A DNA stretch of 52,974 bases from CTSoil-075 sp964292325 (GTDB lineage Bacteria > Bacillota > Negativicutes > DSM-13327): the NCBI GenBank assembly GCA_964292325.1, contig CAXYVG010000013.1:1-52974 (forward strand), in the 5' to 3' direction. A program made the translations under genes and the position numbers. Positions 17,564 through 28,070 of this stretch are shown here, in pieces. Positions within the stretch are counted from its first letter, which is position 1, and the number at the start of each line of letters is the position of its first letter. The notes beneath the pieces are model-generated. The model saw only the letters and a program-made list of their open reading frames with translations, was not told where the DNA came from and did not search any database.

Positions 17564-19474
17564 CTATAAATCACTCTGATCTGCCCTTATGCATTTTAAA
17601 TATATCGTCGCTAAAGGAGGAATCCTAAGAACTAAGGATTCTGATTTATTCTGCCAGGTTACATGTTCTGCTACTAATTCTCCAGCATTTTGTTGGCCTG
17701 AACCACCAAATTTTTCCCAGTCACTATTAAATACTTCCTTATACACTCCCATCGCTGGTACACCAATTCGATAGTCTTGATGTAGCTGCGGCGTGAAATT
17801 ACATACTACGATCAATATTTCCTGTTTCTTAGACCTACGCATAAAACAAATAATACTTTGTGTATAATCACTACAATCAATCCATTCAAACCCTTGCCAA
17901 TCATCATCTACTTGCCACATTGCTGGCTCCTGCTGATAAAAGTGATTGAGTTCACGGGAATATTGTTGTAACTGACTATGTTTTTCATGCTGCAAAATAT
18001 GCCAGTCTAAACTTTCATGTTCTTGCCACTCGATAAATTGTCCAAATTCACCACCCATAAAGAGTAGTTTTTTCCCTGGATGGGCCATCCAGTAGCCATA
18101 AAACGCACGCAAATTAGCAAATTTCTGCCAATAATCCCCTGGCATTTTATCAAGCATTGACTTTTTACCATGAACAACTTCATCATGAGATAACGGCAAA
18201 ACAAAATTTTCTGAAAAGGCATACATAAATGAGAAGGTTAATAAATTATGATGATATTTACGATGAATGGAATCAAGCTCCATATACCTGAGCATATCAT
18301 TCATCCAGCCCATATTCCACTTAAAGTTAAATCCTAAACCACCAGCATGTGTTGGCCATGAAACCATAGGCCAAGCGGTAGATTCCTCGGCTAACATAAG
18401 TACATTAGGATGATGCTGAAATACTACTTCGTTGAGCTTGCGCAAAAAACTAGCGCCTTCTAAATTACCATTTCCTCCATATTTATTGGGAGTAAAATGA
18501 TTATCCTCTTTGCCATAGTTTAAATACAAAATATTAGAAACCGCATCTACACGAATCCCATCAATATGATATACATCAAGCCAGAATAAGGCATTTGAGA
18601 TCAGAAAACTGAGTACCTCCGTACGTCCTAAGTCAAAATTAGCAGTTCCCCATCCCATGTTTTCACTGCGCTCAAAACTAGCATATTCATAAAGAGGTGT
18701 ACCATCAAAACGTCTAAGTCCATGATCATCTTTACAGAAATGTCCTGGAACCCAATCCATAATAATCCCAATACCACATTGATGGCACTTATCAACCAAA
18801 TACATAAAATCCTCAGTCGTTCCATAACGACTAGTAACAGCATAATAACCGGTAGCCTGATAACCCCAAGATCCATCAAAAGGATGTTCAGCGACAGGCA
18901 TAATTTCAATGTGCGTATAGCCCATATTGACCGCATATTCAGGTAGTACTTCTGCCAGTTCACGGTAGGTCAAAAGTTCATTACCGTCCCCCCGTCTCCA
19001 TGAACCTAAATGCACCTCATAGATTAGTACGGGACTTTGATAAGGAGGGTCCTTTTTTTTATGTTGCCATTTCTTATCATGCCATTTATATGTATGTAAA
19101 TCACATACGACTGAAGCCGTATCTGGTCTAAGCTGAGCATAAAACGCATAAGGATCAGCCTTTAACAAGCGCTGGCCACTCGTTGTATGTATCTCATATT
19201 TATAAATGACTCCAGCTGTAAGTTTTGGAATAAACAATATCCATATTCCAGACTTGGGCACCCTTCTCATTATGTGGAATTGCCCTTGCCATTCATTAAA
19301 GTCTCCAACAACCCGGACTTCTTGAGCATTAGGTGCCCATAAGGTAAAGCGTACTCCTGATACACCTTTTTCTTTACTGATATGCGCACCCATGAATTGA
19401 TAACTGCGAAAATTACTGCCTTCGTGAAATAAATATACGTCCTCGTCACTTAATTGTGAAATATTGTTCACCAC
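17564..19474 (-). CDS. glgB: 1,4-alpha-glucan branching enzyme
   Basis: GlgB introduces alpha-1,6 branches into glycogen. The 636-residue protein has an N-terminal CBM48-like domain (GVRFTLWAPNAQEVRVVGDFNEW), followed by a GH13 barrel with GIRVDAVSNILY (nucleophile), MLAEESTAWP (acid/base) and LPLSHDEVVHGKKS. The C-terminal beta domain ends about ten residues after the LRIPPLATIYL strand. The start is a GTG (19472-19474) with GGAGGG upstream and no ATG in good position. It lies 31 bases after glgP1 and 72 bases before glgC1 in the same direction. Confidence 0.95.
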   Translation of the reverse strand: MVNNISQLSDEDVYLFHEGSNFRSYQFMGAHISKEKGVSGVRFTLWAPNAQEVRVVGDFNEWQGQFHIMRRVPKSGIWILFIPKLTAGVIYKYEIHTTSGQRLLKADPYAFYAQLRPDTASVVCDLHTYKWHDKKWQHKKKDPPYQSPVLIYEVHLGSWRRGDGNELLTYRELAEVLPEYAVNMGYTHIEIMPVAEHPFDGSWGYQATGYYAVTSRYGTTEDFMYLVDKCHQCGIGIIMDWVPGHFCKDDHGLRRFDGTPLYEYASFERSENMGWGTANFDLGRTEVLSFLISNALFWLDVYHIDGIRVDAVSNILYLNYGKEDNHFTPNKYGGNGNLEGASFLRKLNEVVFQHHPNVLMLAEESTAWPMVSWPTHAGGLGFNFKWNMGWMNDMLRYMELDSIHRKYHHNLLTFSFMYAFSENFVLPLSHDEVVHGKKSMLDKMPGDYWQKFANLRAFYGYWMAHPGKKLLFMGGEFGQFIEWQEHESLDWHILQHEKHSQLQQYSRELNHFYQQEPAMWQVDDDWQGFEWIDCSDYTQSIICFMRRSKKQEILIVVCNFTPQLHQDYRIGVPAMGVYKEVFNSDWEKFGGSGQQNAGELVAEHVTWQNKSESLVLRIPPLATIYLKCIRADQSDL

Positions 19475-19505
19475 AGTATCCCTCCTCAGTTTTACTTGCT
19501 GATCG

Positions 19506-21947
19506 CTACGATTTGCGAACTACTACCGTTTTGGCTTGCCAAATTTCTTCTGCATACTGGTGAATGGTGCGATCACTTGAAAAAATTCCTGCATTGGCAA
19601 TGTTTTGAATGCTCATGTTGGTCCATTGTTCTTTATTCCTATATTTCTTATCAAGAAGTACATGAGCTTTAGCATAGGAATCAAAATCCTTTAATACAAA
19701 GAACTCATCATTATTGGCAAGAAGCGAATGGTAAATAGGCCGGAATTCCTCTTTTTGATATGGTAAAAAGCCATTCACTAGCTGTTCTAATATCGTCTTT
19801 AGTCGCTCGTCATTGTTATATAAATCCCAAACGTTATACCCGCCATGAATATAATAATCAAAAACTTGCTGACTAGTTAAGCCAAAAATAAAAATATTGT
19901 CATCACCTACAGCATCATGTATCTCTACATTTGCGCCATCAAGTGTTCCAATGGTAACAGCTCCATTTAGCATAAATTTCATATTTCCTGTCCCTGATGC
20001 TTCTTTACTGGCCGTAGAAATTTGTTCACTAACATCAGCAGCTGGGAAGATCATTTCCCCTAATGAAACACTATAGTTTTCCAAAAATACTACTTTCAGC
20101 TTGTTTTGAATTGTTTTATCTTTATTAATTAACGATGCTAATACATTAATTAATTTAATCGTCTGTTTTGCAATATAATATCCCGGTGCCGCTTTACCTG
20201 CAAAGATATACGTCCGTGGTATAATATCAAGCTCAGGATTTACTCGCAAACGATTATACAAATCCATAATATGAAATATATTGAGCATTTGACGTTTATA
20301 AGAATGAATCCTCTTAATATGTACATCAAATATAGAGTGAACATTTACTGAAACGCCAGTTTTTTCTTTAATATATTTAGCAAGTATTCTTTTATTTTGA
20401 AGTTTTATTTTATGTAATCGATCCTGCACCTTTTTATCATTTGCAAATTTTGCAAATGACTTTAATTGTTCTGGTTTTTTTATCCACTCAGGACCAATAC
20501 AACCGGTAATTAAATCTGCAAGTTTAGGATTGGCTTTCAGCAACCAACGTCTATGAGTAATGCCATTTGTTTTATTATTAAATTTCCCCGGATAAAACTC
20601 ATGGAAATTTTTCATAATATGCTCTTTTAAAATATCAGTATGTATCGCAGCTACCCCATTGACACTATAGCTACCTACAACTGCTAATCTCGCCATATGT
20701 ACCATCCCATCTGAAATAATAGCCATATCCTTAATCTTGTCCCAATCACCTGGGTATTTGTCCCATAGTTTTTGACAAAAGCGTTCATTGATTTCATAAG
20801 TAATCATATACATCCGGGGTAGTAATGTTTTAAACATTTCAATTGGCCACATTTCCAAGGCCTCAGGCATAATCGTATGATTCGTATAAGAAATCGTTTT
20901 AGTCGTAATTGCCCAAGCATCATCCCAAGATAAATTTTCTTCATCCATTAAAATACGCATTAATTCCGGTATTGCCACTGTTGGATGGGTATCATTAATA
21001 TGTACCGCTACTTTTTCTGGAAGTTTTTTGATGTCTGGATATGTTTTTTTGTAATGTCTAATAATACTTTGTAGTCCTGCTGAAACAAAGAAATATTGTT
21101 GTTTCAGGCGAAGAACGCGCCCCTCATAAAAATTATCCTGTGGATATAAAATCTTAGAAATCTGACCTACCGAATTTTGATATCCCATTGCCTGCAAATA
21201 TTCACCGCGATTAAATGATGCAAAATCAAAACTGTCATTTACAGTTTCTGCACTCCATAACCGTAGCGTATTTACCGTACGATTTTCAAAACCCACCATT
21301 GGCACATCATAAGGTACGGCCAAAACCGTCTCATAATTTTCATGGATAAAAACCATACGTCCTTGTCTCGACTCTTCTCTAATATTCCCATTAAATTTAA
21401 CTTCAACTGATTTATCATGTTTTCTGAATTCCCAGACATATCCATCTTTTAACCAATTGTCAGGCAGTTCAACTTGATAATGATCAACAATTTTCTGTTC
21501 AAATAATCCATACTTATAACGTATTCCACATCCATGTCCAGGTAACCCAATCGCTGCCATTGATTCCATAAAACAAGCAGCTAAACGGCCAAGTCCTCCA
21601 TTGCCGAGACCCGGATCCGCTTCTTGTTTTTCAATATCATTTAGATCAATACCTAGTTCCTCTAGAGCCTCTTGACACTTATCCTTTAATCCGCCGTTTA
21701 CTAAATACATATCAAGTAATCGCCCGATCAAAAATTCCATGGAAAAATAATATACCTGTTTTTCTTTATGTTGCGTATAATTATTATTTGTTTCTATCCA
21801 ATTTTTACTGATAATATCACGAATAATTCGGCTTAATGCCATATATTTATTATTATCAGATGCATCTTCAAGGTTTTTGCCAAACATGGTCTCCAATTTA
21901 GTCACAAAAAGATTTTTAATTTCATCTTTAGTTATTAACATGTGCAT
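19506..21947 (-). CDS. glgP: Glycogen phosphorylase, copy 1
   Basis: The enzyme phosphorolyses glycogen to glucose-1-phosphate using pyridoxal phosphate. The 813 residues are full length for the GT35 family. The PLP attachment block EASGTGNMKFMLNGAVTIGT is intact near residue 650, and the N-terminal region has DPGLGNGGLGRLAACFMESMA. The first ATG is used, with GGGGGA about six bases upstream; a second ATG follows two codons later. It is the first gene of the second glg run and is followed by glgB. Its paralogue at 22239-24674 is very similar across the whole length, so the two came from a duplication. Confidence 0.96.
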   Translation of the reverse strand: MHMLITKDEIKNLFVTKLETMFGKNLEDASDNNKYMALSRIIRDIISKNWIETNNNYTQHKEKQVYYFSMEFLIGRLLDMYLVNGGLKDKCQEALEELGIDLNDIEKQEADPGLGNGGLGRLAACFMESMAAIGLPGHGCGIRYKYGLFEQKIVDHYQVELPDNWLKDGYVWEFRKHDKSVEVKFNGNIREESRQGRMVFIHENYETVLAVPYDVPMVGFENRTVNTLRLWSAETVNDSFDFASFNRGEYLQAMGYQNSVGQISKILYPQDNFYEGRVLRLKQQYFFVSAGLQSIIRHYKKTYPDIKKLPEKVAVHINDTHPTVAIPELMRILMDEENLSWDDAWAITTKTISYTNHTIMPEALEMWPIEMFKTLLPRMYMITYEINERFCQKLWDKYPGDWDKIKDMAIISDGMVHMARLAVVGSYSVNGVAAIHTDILKEHIMKNFHEFYPGKFNNKTNGITHRRWLLKANPKLADLITGCIGPEWIKKPEQLKSFAKFANDKKVQDRLHKIKLQNKRILAKYIKEKTGVSVNVHSIFDVHIKRIHSYKRQMLNIFHIMDLYNRLRVNPELDIIPRTYIFAGKAAPGYYIAKQTIKLINVLASLINKDKTIQNKLKVVFLENYSVSLGEMIFPAADVSEQISTASKEASGTGNMKFMLNGAVTIGTLDGANVEIHDAVGDDNIFIFGLTSQQVFDYYIHGGYNVWDLYNNDERLKTILEQLVNGFLPYQKEEFRPIYHSLLANNDEFFVLKDFDSYAKAHVLLDKKYRNKEQWTNMSIQNIANAGIFSSDRTIHQYAEEIWQAKTVVVRKS

Positions 21948-22100
21948 ATCTTCCCCCTTAAAGTCAAAATTGAAAGCTTGTTACGTTGATAATTTATTTT
22001 TATACTGTATTTAATTCCGCTTTTTTTTGAAAATTCCTGCTAATTCCTTTTTTTTTGTAAATCTTTCTCTTATTTTTCTATTTTTTGTAAAAAATTTTTT

Positions 22101-22204
22101 TATAAGAAAAGACTTGGTTTCGACCAATTCGTCAGACGAAGGTCGAAGCCTTAGTCGTTCTTTCTTAAGATTGAGAAATGTTATACTTTCTGATTCCGCA
22201 AAAA
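22101..22204. repeat. Interspersed repeat family A, copy 2
   Basis: The element begins tataagaaaagacttgg and ends ctttctgattccgcaaaa, matching copy 1 (13480-13586) in blocks throughout, including ccttagtcgttctt in the middle. On the minus strand its hairpin (ATTGGT, loop CGAA, ACCAAG) is followed by TCTTTTCTTATAAAAAAA. It sits 35 bases after the glgP2 stop, where it may end the glgC2-glgD2-glgP2 transcript. The rest of the 290-base gap, 21948-22100, is very T-rich on the plus strand with no gene. Confidence 0.9.
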
Positions 22205-22238
22205 TAAGGGTATACTTCATAGTATACCCTTTAGTATA

Positions 22239-24674
22239 TTATCCAACTATAATCGACGGTCTTAGCTTCCAGATACCTAGTGCATATTCCGAAATCGTTC
22301 GATCACTAGAAAAATTACCTGCATGAGCAATATTTTTAACACACATAGCTAACCACTCTTGCCGATTACGAAACTTCGCTTCTAAGAATAATTGAGCCTG
22401 GCAATAAACTGCAAAATCTCTAAGCACAAAAAATTCATCATTATGATGTAATAAGTAATTATATAAAGGTCTAAATTCCTCTTTTTCATTAGGCAAAAAT
22501 CCATCTACTAACTGCTCCATGACTCTCTTGATCCGTGTATCTTCATTATAAACATCCCAGGAATTATAACCACCATAACGATAATAATCAAGAGCCTCCT
22601 GAGCCGTAAGACCAAAAATTATAATATTTTCTTTCCCCACCGCCTCCTTAATCTCTACATTCGCTCCATCTAATGTGCCGATCGTAATTGCTCCATTCAT
22701 CATAAATTTCATATTACCGGTTCCTGAAGCTTCTTTACTCGCAGTAGAAATCTGTTCACTTACATCTGCTGCTGGAAAAAGCATTTCACCTAAAGATACG
22801 CTATAATTTTCTAAAAACACTACCTTTATCTTATCATTAATTTCTTTATCATTATTAATAACTGTTGCTAAAATGTTGATTAATTTAACCGTTTGCTTTG
22901 CAATATAATAACTAGGTGCTGCCTTACCAGCAAAAATAAACGTCCTCGGTATCATATCAAAATTAGGATTCTTTTTTAACTGATTGTATAAATGCATAAT
23001 ATGCAATGCATTTAATATTTGACGCTTGTAAGCATGTATCCGTTTAATCTGAACATCGAATATAGAATGTGCATTGACAATAACTCCATTTTTTTCTTTT
23101 ATGTATTCTACCAACTTTTGCTTGTTCTGAAGTTTTATTTCTGCTAATCTTCCTTTAAATACTTGATCATCAGCAAACTCATATAAATTCAAAAGTTCTA
23201 TAGGATACTTAATCCAATTGGCTCCAATGGTATCCGTTATCAACGTCGCAAGTCGCGGATTTGCTTTTAATAACCAACGCCGATGAGTAATACCATTTGT
23301 CTTGTTATTAAATTTATAAGGATAATAGGTATGAAACTCATTCATAATGTGTTTGCGTAGAATTTCAGTATGTAGCTGAGCTACACCATTTACACTATAG
23401 GTCCCCACTACCGCCAAGCGTGCCATGTGTACCAAACCATCAGCAATCACTGCCATGCGTCCAATGTGATCCCACTCCCCAGGATACTTTTCCCATAGTT
23501 CTCGGCAGAATCGCTCGTTTATTTCGTCAATAATCATATAGATGCGAGGTAGTAATGTTTTAACCATTTCTACTGGCCATGTTTCAAGAGCTTCCGGCAT
23601 AATTGTATGATTGGTGTAGGATATTGTATTGACAGTAATCTTCCAAGCTTCCTCCCAGCTAAGTTCTTCTATATCCATTAACAAACGCATTAACTCTGGA
23701 ACCGCCAATACTGGATGGGTATCATTGATATGTATTGCTATTTTTTCAGGTAGTTCTTTGATATTACTATTTTTTTGTTTGAATCCCCTTAAAATACTCT
23801 GTAGTCCTGCTGACACTAAAAAATATTCCTGCTTTAATCTAAGTAACCGTCCTTCCATAAAGCTATCATCCGGATAAAGAATTTTAGAGATTCGCTCTAC
23901 TGAATGTTTATACTCTATGACCTTTAAATAATCATTACGATTGAACGATGTAATATTAAAGTCACCTTCTGCCAGTTCTGCACTCCATAACCGAAGAGTA
24001 TTTACGGTACTATTTCCATACCCCACCATAGGAATATCATATGGTACTGCCAGCACCATTTCATAATCTTGATGGATATAGTGCTTTTTTTTATCTAGTC
24101 CCACACTACTTGTAACATTACCACCAAATCTTATTTCTACCGCTTTATTATTCCTACGATATTCCCATATATATCCATCCTTTAGCCAATTATCAGGTAA
24201 CTCAACCTGATTATCGTTGACTATTTTTTGTTCAAATAATCCATACTTATAGCGAATCCCACAGCCATGACCAGGTAAGCTCAGTGCTGCCATCGAGTCA
24301 AGAAAACAAGCCGCCAGTCTGCCAAGCCCTCCATTACCCAGCCCCGCATCTGGTTCTTCCTGTAAAATTTCATGTAGTTCAATCCCCAAATCAGTCAAAG
24401 CATCTTGACATACGTTGAGTAATCCCATATTAAGCAAATTCATTTCGAGCATTTTACCTAGCAAAAATTCAATGGAAAAATAGTATAGTTGTTTTTCCCC
24501 CTTATCACTATACTGTTTATTGGTCTTTGCCCAATTGGGATTGATATAATCACGAATCAGACTGCCAAGAGCCATATAGCGTTCATTAATACTAGTCTCG
24601 CCAAACTCTTTATTATATATACTCTGTACCTTCTTTAGGTAATCCTCTTTAAAAACGTCTTTATTCATCAGCAA
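22239..24674 (-). CDS. glgP: Glycogen phosphorylase, copy 2
   Basis: This is a second full-length phosphorylase of 811 residues, with the same PLP block (EASGTGNMKFMMNGAITIGT) and the DAGLGNGGLGRLAACFLDSMA region. It is last in the run glgC2-glgD2-glgP2. Two starts are possible: TTG at 24672-24674, which is seven bases after GGAGG, or the ATG two codons later (24668), which is further from it. The presence of two phosphorylases next to each other suggests different regulation or different chain preference, but no catalytic residue difference is visible by eye. Confidence 0.95.
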   Translation of the reverse strand: MLMNKDVFKEDYLKKVQSIYNKEFGETSINERYMALGSLIRDYINPNWAKTNKQYSDKGEKQLYYFSIEFLLGKMLEMNLLNMGLLNVCQDALTDLGIELHEILQEEPDAGLGNGGLGRLAACFLDSMAALSLPGHGCGIRYKYGLFEQKIVNDNQVELPDNWLKDGYIWEYRRNNKAVEIRFGGNVTSSVGLDKKKHYIHQDYEMVLAVPYDIPMVGYGNSTVNTLRLWSAELAEGDFNITSFNRNDYLKVIEYKHSVERISKILYPDDSFMEGRLLRLKQEYFLVSAGLQSILRGFKQKNSNIKELPEKIAIHINDTHPVLAVPELMRLLMDIEELSWEEAWKITVNTISYTNHTIMPEALETWPVEMVKTLLPRIYMIIDEINERFCRELWEKYPGEWDHIGRMAVIADGLVHMARLAVVGTYSVNGVAQLHTEILRKHIMNEFHTYYPYKFNNKTNGITHRRWLLKANPRLATLITDTIGANWIKYPIELLNLYEFADDQVFKGRLAEIKLQNKQKLVEYIKEKNGVIVNAHSIFDVQIKRIHAYKRQILNALHIMHLYNQLKKNPNFDMIPRTFIFAGKAAPSYYIAKQTVKLINILATVINNDKEINDKIKVVFLENYSVSLGEMLFPAADVSEQISTASKEASGTGNMKFMMNGAITIGTLDGANVEIKEAVGKENIIIFGLTAQEALDYYRYGGYNSWDVYNEDTRIKRVMEQLVDGFLPNEKEEFRPLYNYLLHHNDEFFVLRDFAVYCQAQLFLEAKFRNRQEWLAMCVKNIAHAGNFSSDRTISEYALGIWKLRPSIIVG

Positions 24675-24746
24675 AGAAACCCCTCCCGAAATATAAGGAT
24701 GGACTATTTCGGTATGTCATAGATAGCACGATCCTATTATCGTATC

Positions 24747-25862
24747 CTAAATTACTGTTCCTTTCTCAATGACTAGAGGATAATTTTTTTCACCTTTTAA
24801 CCATTTCCCGCTTGTAATAGTAACATTCTTATCAAAAATAACATTCTCAATTACAGCATTTTCATCAATATTACAACTCTGCATCACAATACTATCTTTT
24901 ACATATGCCCCCTTATGCACTGTTACACCACGAAATAAAATACTATTTTCTACACGACCTTCAATCGTACATCCATTCCCAACCATTGTATTGGATACCT
25001 TGGCATTTTCCTTATATTTCACTGGTGCTTCATCTTTGACTTTCGTATAAACTAACCCTGATTTGAAAAATAATTCTTCCCACTTTTCCGGTTTTAATAG
25101 CTCCATATTATGTTTATAGTAACTTTTTATACAATCAACTCTTGCAGCATAGCCTTTATACGGATATCCATATATCTTTAATTTCTCAATATTCTTCATC
25201 AGTATATCTCTAATAAAATCTACACCCCCCTGCTTATGGCAAGATCGTATCAACTTTACTAATAACTTTTTTTCAATTAAATACATTTCCATAGATACTT
25301 TATGACATATAGTAGTAGGACTATTAATAAATAAATCCGTAATCCGCCCATCATTCTGGCATTCTACATTCACATGCTCCATAAATTCTTCATCATTATT
25401 ATATTCTTTATATAGGATTGTAATATCTGCACCTATTTCTTGATGAAACTTGAAGGCTTTACGATAATTTAAGTTACAAACAATATGACTACCAGCAATC
25501 AGTACGTATTGTTGCCGACTGCTTTCAATATAATCTAGATTATTATAAAAGTTTTCTATGTTCCCTTGATAAATACCCGATATACATTGCGAATGACCAG
25601 GTGGCAATATAAATAATCCATCTTTTTTCCTCGCTAAATCCCATTCCTTTCCAGATCGTAAATGATCCATTAATGCACGATATTTATTTTGTACTAAAAT
25701 ACCAACATTACATATTCCCGAGTTCACCATATTCGATAAGATAAAATCAATCAGCCGATATCGGCCACCAAAAGGAACCGCAGCTAAAGGTCGACCTTTG
25801 GTTAGTTCCGTTAAAAAATCCTGATCATCATTCAGATTTACAATTCCCATCACATTTTGCAT
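24747..25862 (-). CDS. glgD: GlgD, regulatory paralogue of ADP-glucose pyrophosphorylase, copy 2
   Basis: The 371-residue protein is similar to copy 1 from end to end: PFGGRYRLIDFILSNMVNSGI near the N-terminus and the beta-helix block CTIEGRVENSILFRGVTVHKG near the C-terminus. As in copy 1, the GGxGxRL loop is absent, so a regulatory role with GlgC is expected. It starts one base after the glgC2 stop with GGTGGG upstream, and is followed by glgP2 after 72 bases. Confidence 0.92.
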   Translation of the reverse strand: MQNVMGIVNLNDDQDFLTELTKGRPLAAVPFGGRYRLIDFILSNMVNSGICNVGILVQNKYRALMDHLRSGKEWDLARKKDGLFILPPGHSQCISGIYQGNIENFYNNLDYIESSRQQYVLIAGSHIVCNLNYRKAFKFHQEIGADITILYKEYNNDEEFMEHVNVECQNDGRITDLFINSPTTICHKVSMEMYLIEKKLLVKLIRSCHKQGGVDFIRDILMKNIEKLKIYGYPYKGYAARVDCIKSYYKHNMELLKPEKWEELFFKSGLVYTKVKDEAPVKYKENAKVSNTMVGNGCTIEGRVENSILFRGVTVHKGAYVKDSIVMQSCNIDENAVIENVIFDKNVTITSGKWLKGEKNYPLVIEKGTVI

Positions 25863-25863
25863 A

Positions 25864-27054
25864 CTATCCCACCTGCTTTTGTATCCCCATGATATCCTTT
25901 GCTAGAACATCAATATCACCAGGAATCACTATATTTTCTTCTATTACTGTAATCTCATTTTTACCAATAGCACCTATGACGCCACCCACTTCGACTATAC
26001 TTTTACGTCCAATAATAGCGCGATATACTTGAGAGCGTACGCCAATATTCGCATACGGCATAACAATAGAATCCTTCACATAAGCCCCTTCTGCAATATG
26101 CACACCTGGAAAAATCACAGAATGATCCACTTCGCCAAAAATAGAACATCCTTCACTAATGAGTGAACGTGTTACTTTGCCTGTCGAGCCAATGTAGTGA
26201 GGTGGTCTAGTCGGATTGACTGAGCAAATTCGCCAGTTGGGATTATATAGATCAAGCTCTGGTTCATCAATCAGTAAATCCATGTTTGCTTCCCAAAAAC
26301 TTTCTACCGTACCTACATCTTTCCAGTAATTTCTGAAGTTGTATGCGAATAAACGATGATCACTTGCTACTAGTTTTGGAATAATATCTTTCCCAAAATC
26401 ATGACTAGAAAGCTTATTTCTGCTATCCTCTTCCAAAATTTTTCTCAGTAGTCGCCAATTAAAAATATAAATCCCCATCGATGCTAAGTTACTTTTAGGT
26501 TCTTTTGGTTTTTCCATAAATTCTTTAATTTTGCCAGTTTCACCTACGCTCATGATGCCAAACCGCGATGCTTCCCGCCATGGTACCTCAATCACAGAAA
26601 TCGTTGCCTCTGCCTTTTTGGCCTTATGATATTCTAGCATCAGAGAATAATCCATATGGTAGATATGATCACCTGATAATATGAGTACATAATTAGGATT
26701 CATCATTTCAATGAAATTTAAATTTTGATAAATCGCATCTGCTGTGCCTTGATACCACTGCGCACCTTTTTCACGAGCATATGGCGGCAATATAAATACT
26801 CCTCCATCTCTACGATCTAGATCCCATGAACTACCAATACCAATATAACTGTGCAATTCGAGGGGCTGATACTGAGTAAGCACGCCTACTACATCAATTC
26901 CTGAATTATGACAATTGCTAAGCGGAAAATCAATAATGCGATATTTCCCACCAAAAGGTACCGCTGGTTTTGCCATCTTCTTGGTTAAACTACCTAATCG
27001 ACTTCCTTGCCCACCAGCTAAGATCATTGCCACACATTCCTTTTTGCTCATCAT
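25864..27054 (-). CDS. glgC: Glucose-1-phosphate adenylyltransferase, copy 2
   Basis: This is a second GlgC of 396 residues with the intact loop LAGGQGSRLGSL, GTADAIYQNL and YVLILSGDHIYHMDY, and the C-terminal beta-helix. The start ATG at 27052-27054 is preceded by GGGGGA; the open frame extends 17 codons upstream without a ribosome-binding site. It is first in the run glgC2-glgD2-glgP2, so its promoter should lie in 27055-27230, where I see no strong consensus promoter. Confidence 0.94.
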   Translation of the reverse strand: MMSKKECVAMILAGGQGSRLGSLTKKMAKPAVPFGGKYRIIDFPLSNCHNSGIDVVGVLTQYQPLELHSYIGIGSSWDLDRRDGGVFILPPYAREKGAQWYQGTADAIYQNLNFIEMMNPNYVLILSGDHIYHMDYSLMLEYHKAKKAEATISVIEVPWREASRFGIMSVGETGKIKEFMEKPKEPKSNLASMGIYIFNWRLLRKILEEDSRNKLSSHDFGKDIIPKLVASDHRLFAYNFRNYWKDVGTVESFWEANMDLLIDEPELDLYNPNWRICSVNPTRPPHYIGSTGKVTRSLISEGCSIFGEVDHSVIFPGVHIAEGAYVKDSIVMPYANIGVRSQVYRAIIGRKSIVEVGGVIGAIGKNEITVIEENIVIPGDIDVLAKDIMGIQKQVG

Positions 27055-27230
27055 ACCAATCCCCCATTTTCTTTTGACTACAACATCAACTACCAAACCT
27101 TCCATTTTTCATCTTATTCTCTAGTTCCACTAAATATTCTCAGTTTCTTTACTTTGTTTGTAAATATTTTCCATCTTTACATTTTATTTCTATTCGCTGT
27201 TTGCTCTCAAATTCCTCTTTCCATGAGTAA

Positions 27231-27291
27231 TAAAAAAAGATCAATAAGAAGAACCAGTGCCATATCTCTGACACTGGTTCTTCTTATTGAT
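27231..27291 (-). terminator. Strong intrinsic terminator after pgl
   Basis: A perfect 20-bp stem (27240-27259 with 27272-27291) with a 12-base loop is followed on the minus strand by CTTTTTTTAT. It separates the zwf-pgl transcript from glgC2. Confidence 0.93.
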
Positions 27292-27343
27292 TTATATACA
27301 TCACTAAATCTTCTTCATAACAATCAAACTAACAATACAACTG

Positions 27344-28069
27344 TCATTTTAATAAGCTTGCCGCCTCCTGATCCAATAACCAGTACAATTCACCGCTATT
27401 AGGAGTAATTAATTTCGCCGGAAACGATTGCGCTCTCGGTGTTTTCTCTAGGATATTTTGCACAACCTGAGCCTTTCCCTTACCATTAACCAAGAAAGCA
27501 ATCACCCTCGCTTGGTTTAATATCGCCGGCGTCAACGTCACTCGATACATGTTTTGTTTTTCCAGATAAACAGAGCTTACCCAATGATCCTTTACGCTGA
27601 GGACATCTGTCCCAGGGAAAAGTGAGGCAGTATGTCCATCATCTCCTAATCCTAAAAATACAAAGTCAAACTGCGGATACTCTTGCCCTAATGCTGAGCA
27701 TAACAAGGTTTCATATTTCTCCGCTGCCCCAGTTGCTGAACCCTCATAAACGATAGGATGTATATTTTCCGCTGGAATGGCTACATGGTTTAAAAATGCC
27801 TGACGAGCCATCTCCTGGTTACTTAAAGAATCAGTCGGTGGTACGCACCGTTCATCCCCCCAATAGATATGAATACACTGCCACGGCAGTCCCTTACAAT
27901 AAGGATCTTTTGCCAATAATTCATAGGCTTTGCGTGGTGTTTCACCGCCAGATAAAGAGACATGGCAAATGCCGCGGCTTTGTACTGCCTGTTTGGCTAC
28001 ACTCGCAAATAATGCAGTCATTGCAATACTTGCCTGCTTTGCATCTTGATAGATTGTAATTTTCTCCAT
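27344..28069 (-). CDS. pgl: 6-phosphogluconolactonase
   Basis: This enzyme hydrolyses 6-phosphogluconolactone in the oxidative pentose phosphate pathway. The 241-residue protein shows the family blocks CHVSLSGGETPRKAYELLA, IHIYWGDERCVPPTDSLSN and FVFLGLGDDGHTASLFPGT. The start ATG (28067-28069) has AGGAGG six bases upstream and lies one base after the zwf stop, so the pair is one transcript. The open frame extends eight codons upstream inside zwf without a better start. Confidence 0.95.
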   Translation of the reverse strand: MEKITIYQDAKQASIAMTALFASVAKQAVQSRGICHVSLSGGETPRKAYELLAKDPYCKGLPWQCIHIYWGDERCVPPTDSLSNQEMARQAFLNHVAIPAENIHPIVYEGSATGAAEKYETLLCSALGQEYPQFDFVFLGLGDDGHTASLFPGTDVLSVKDHWVSSVYLEKQNMYRVTLTPAILNQARVIAFLVNGKGKAQVVQNILEKTPRAQSFPAKLITPNSGELYWLLDQEAASLLK

Positions 28070-28070
28070 T

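Noticed and set aside
13480..22204. Repeat A as an insertion sequence with a transposase
   Set aside because: The copies are about 100 bp, have no open frame and no clear target-site duplication; only a non-autonomous element is possible.
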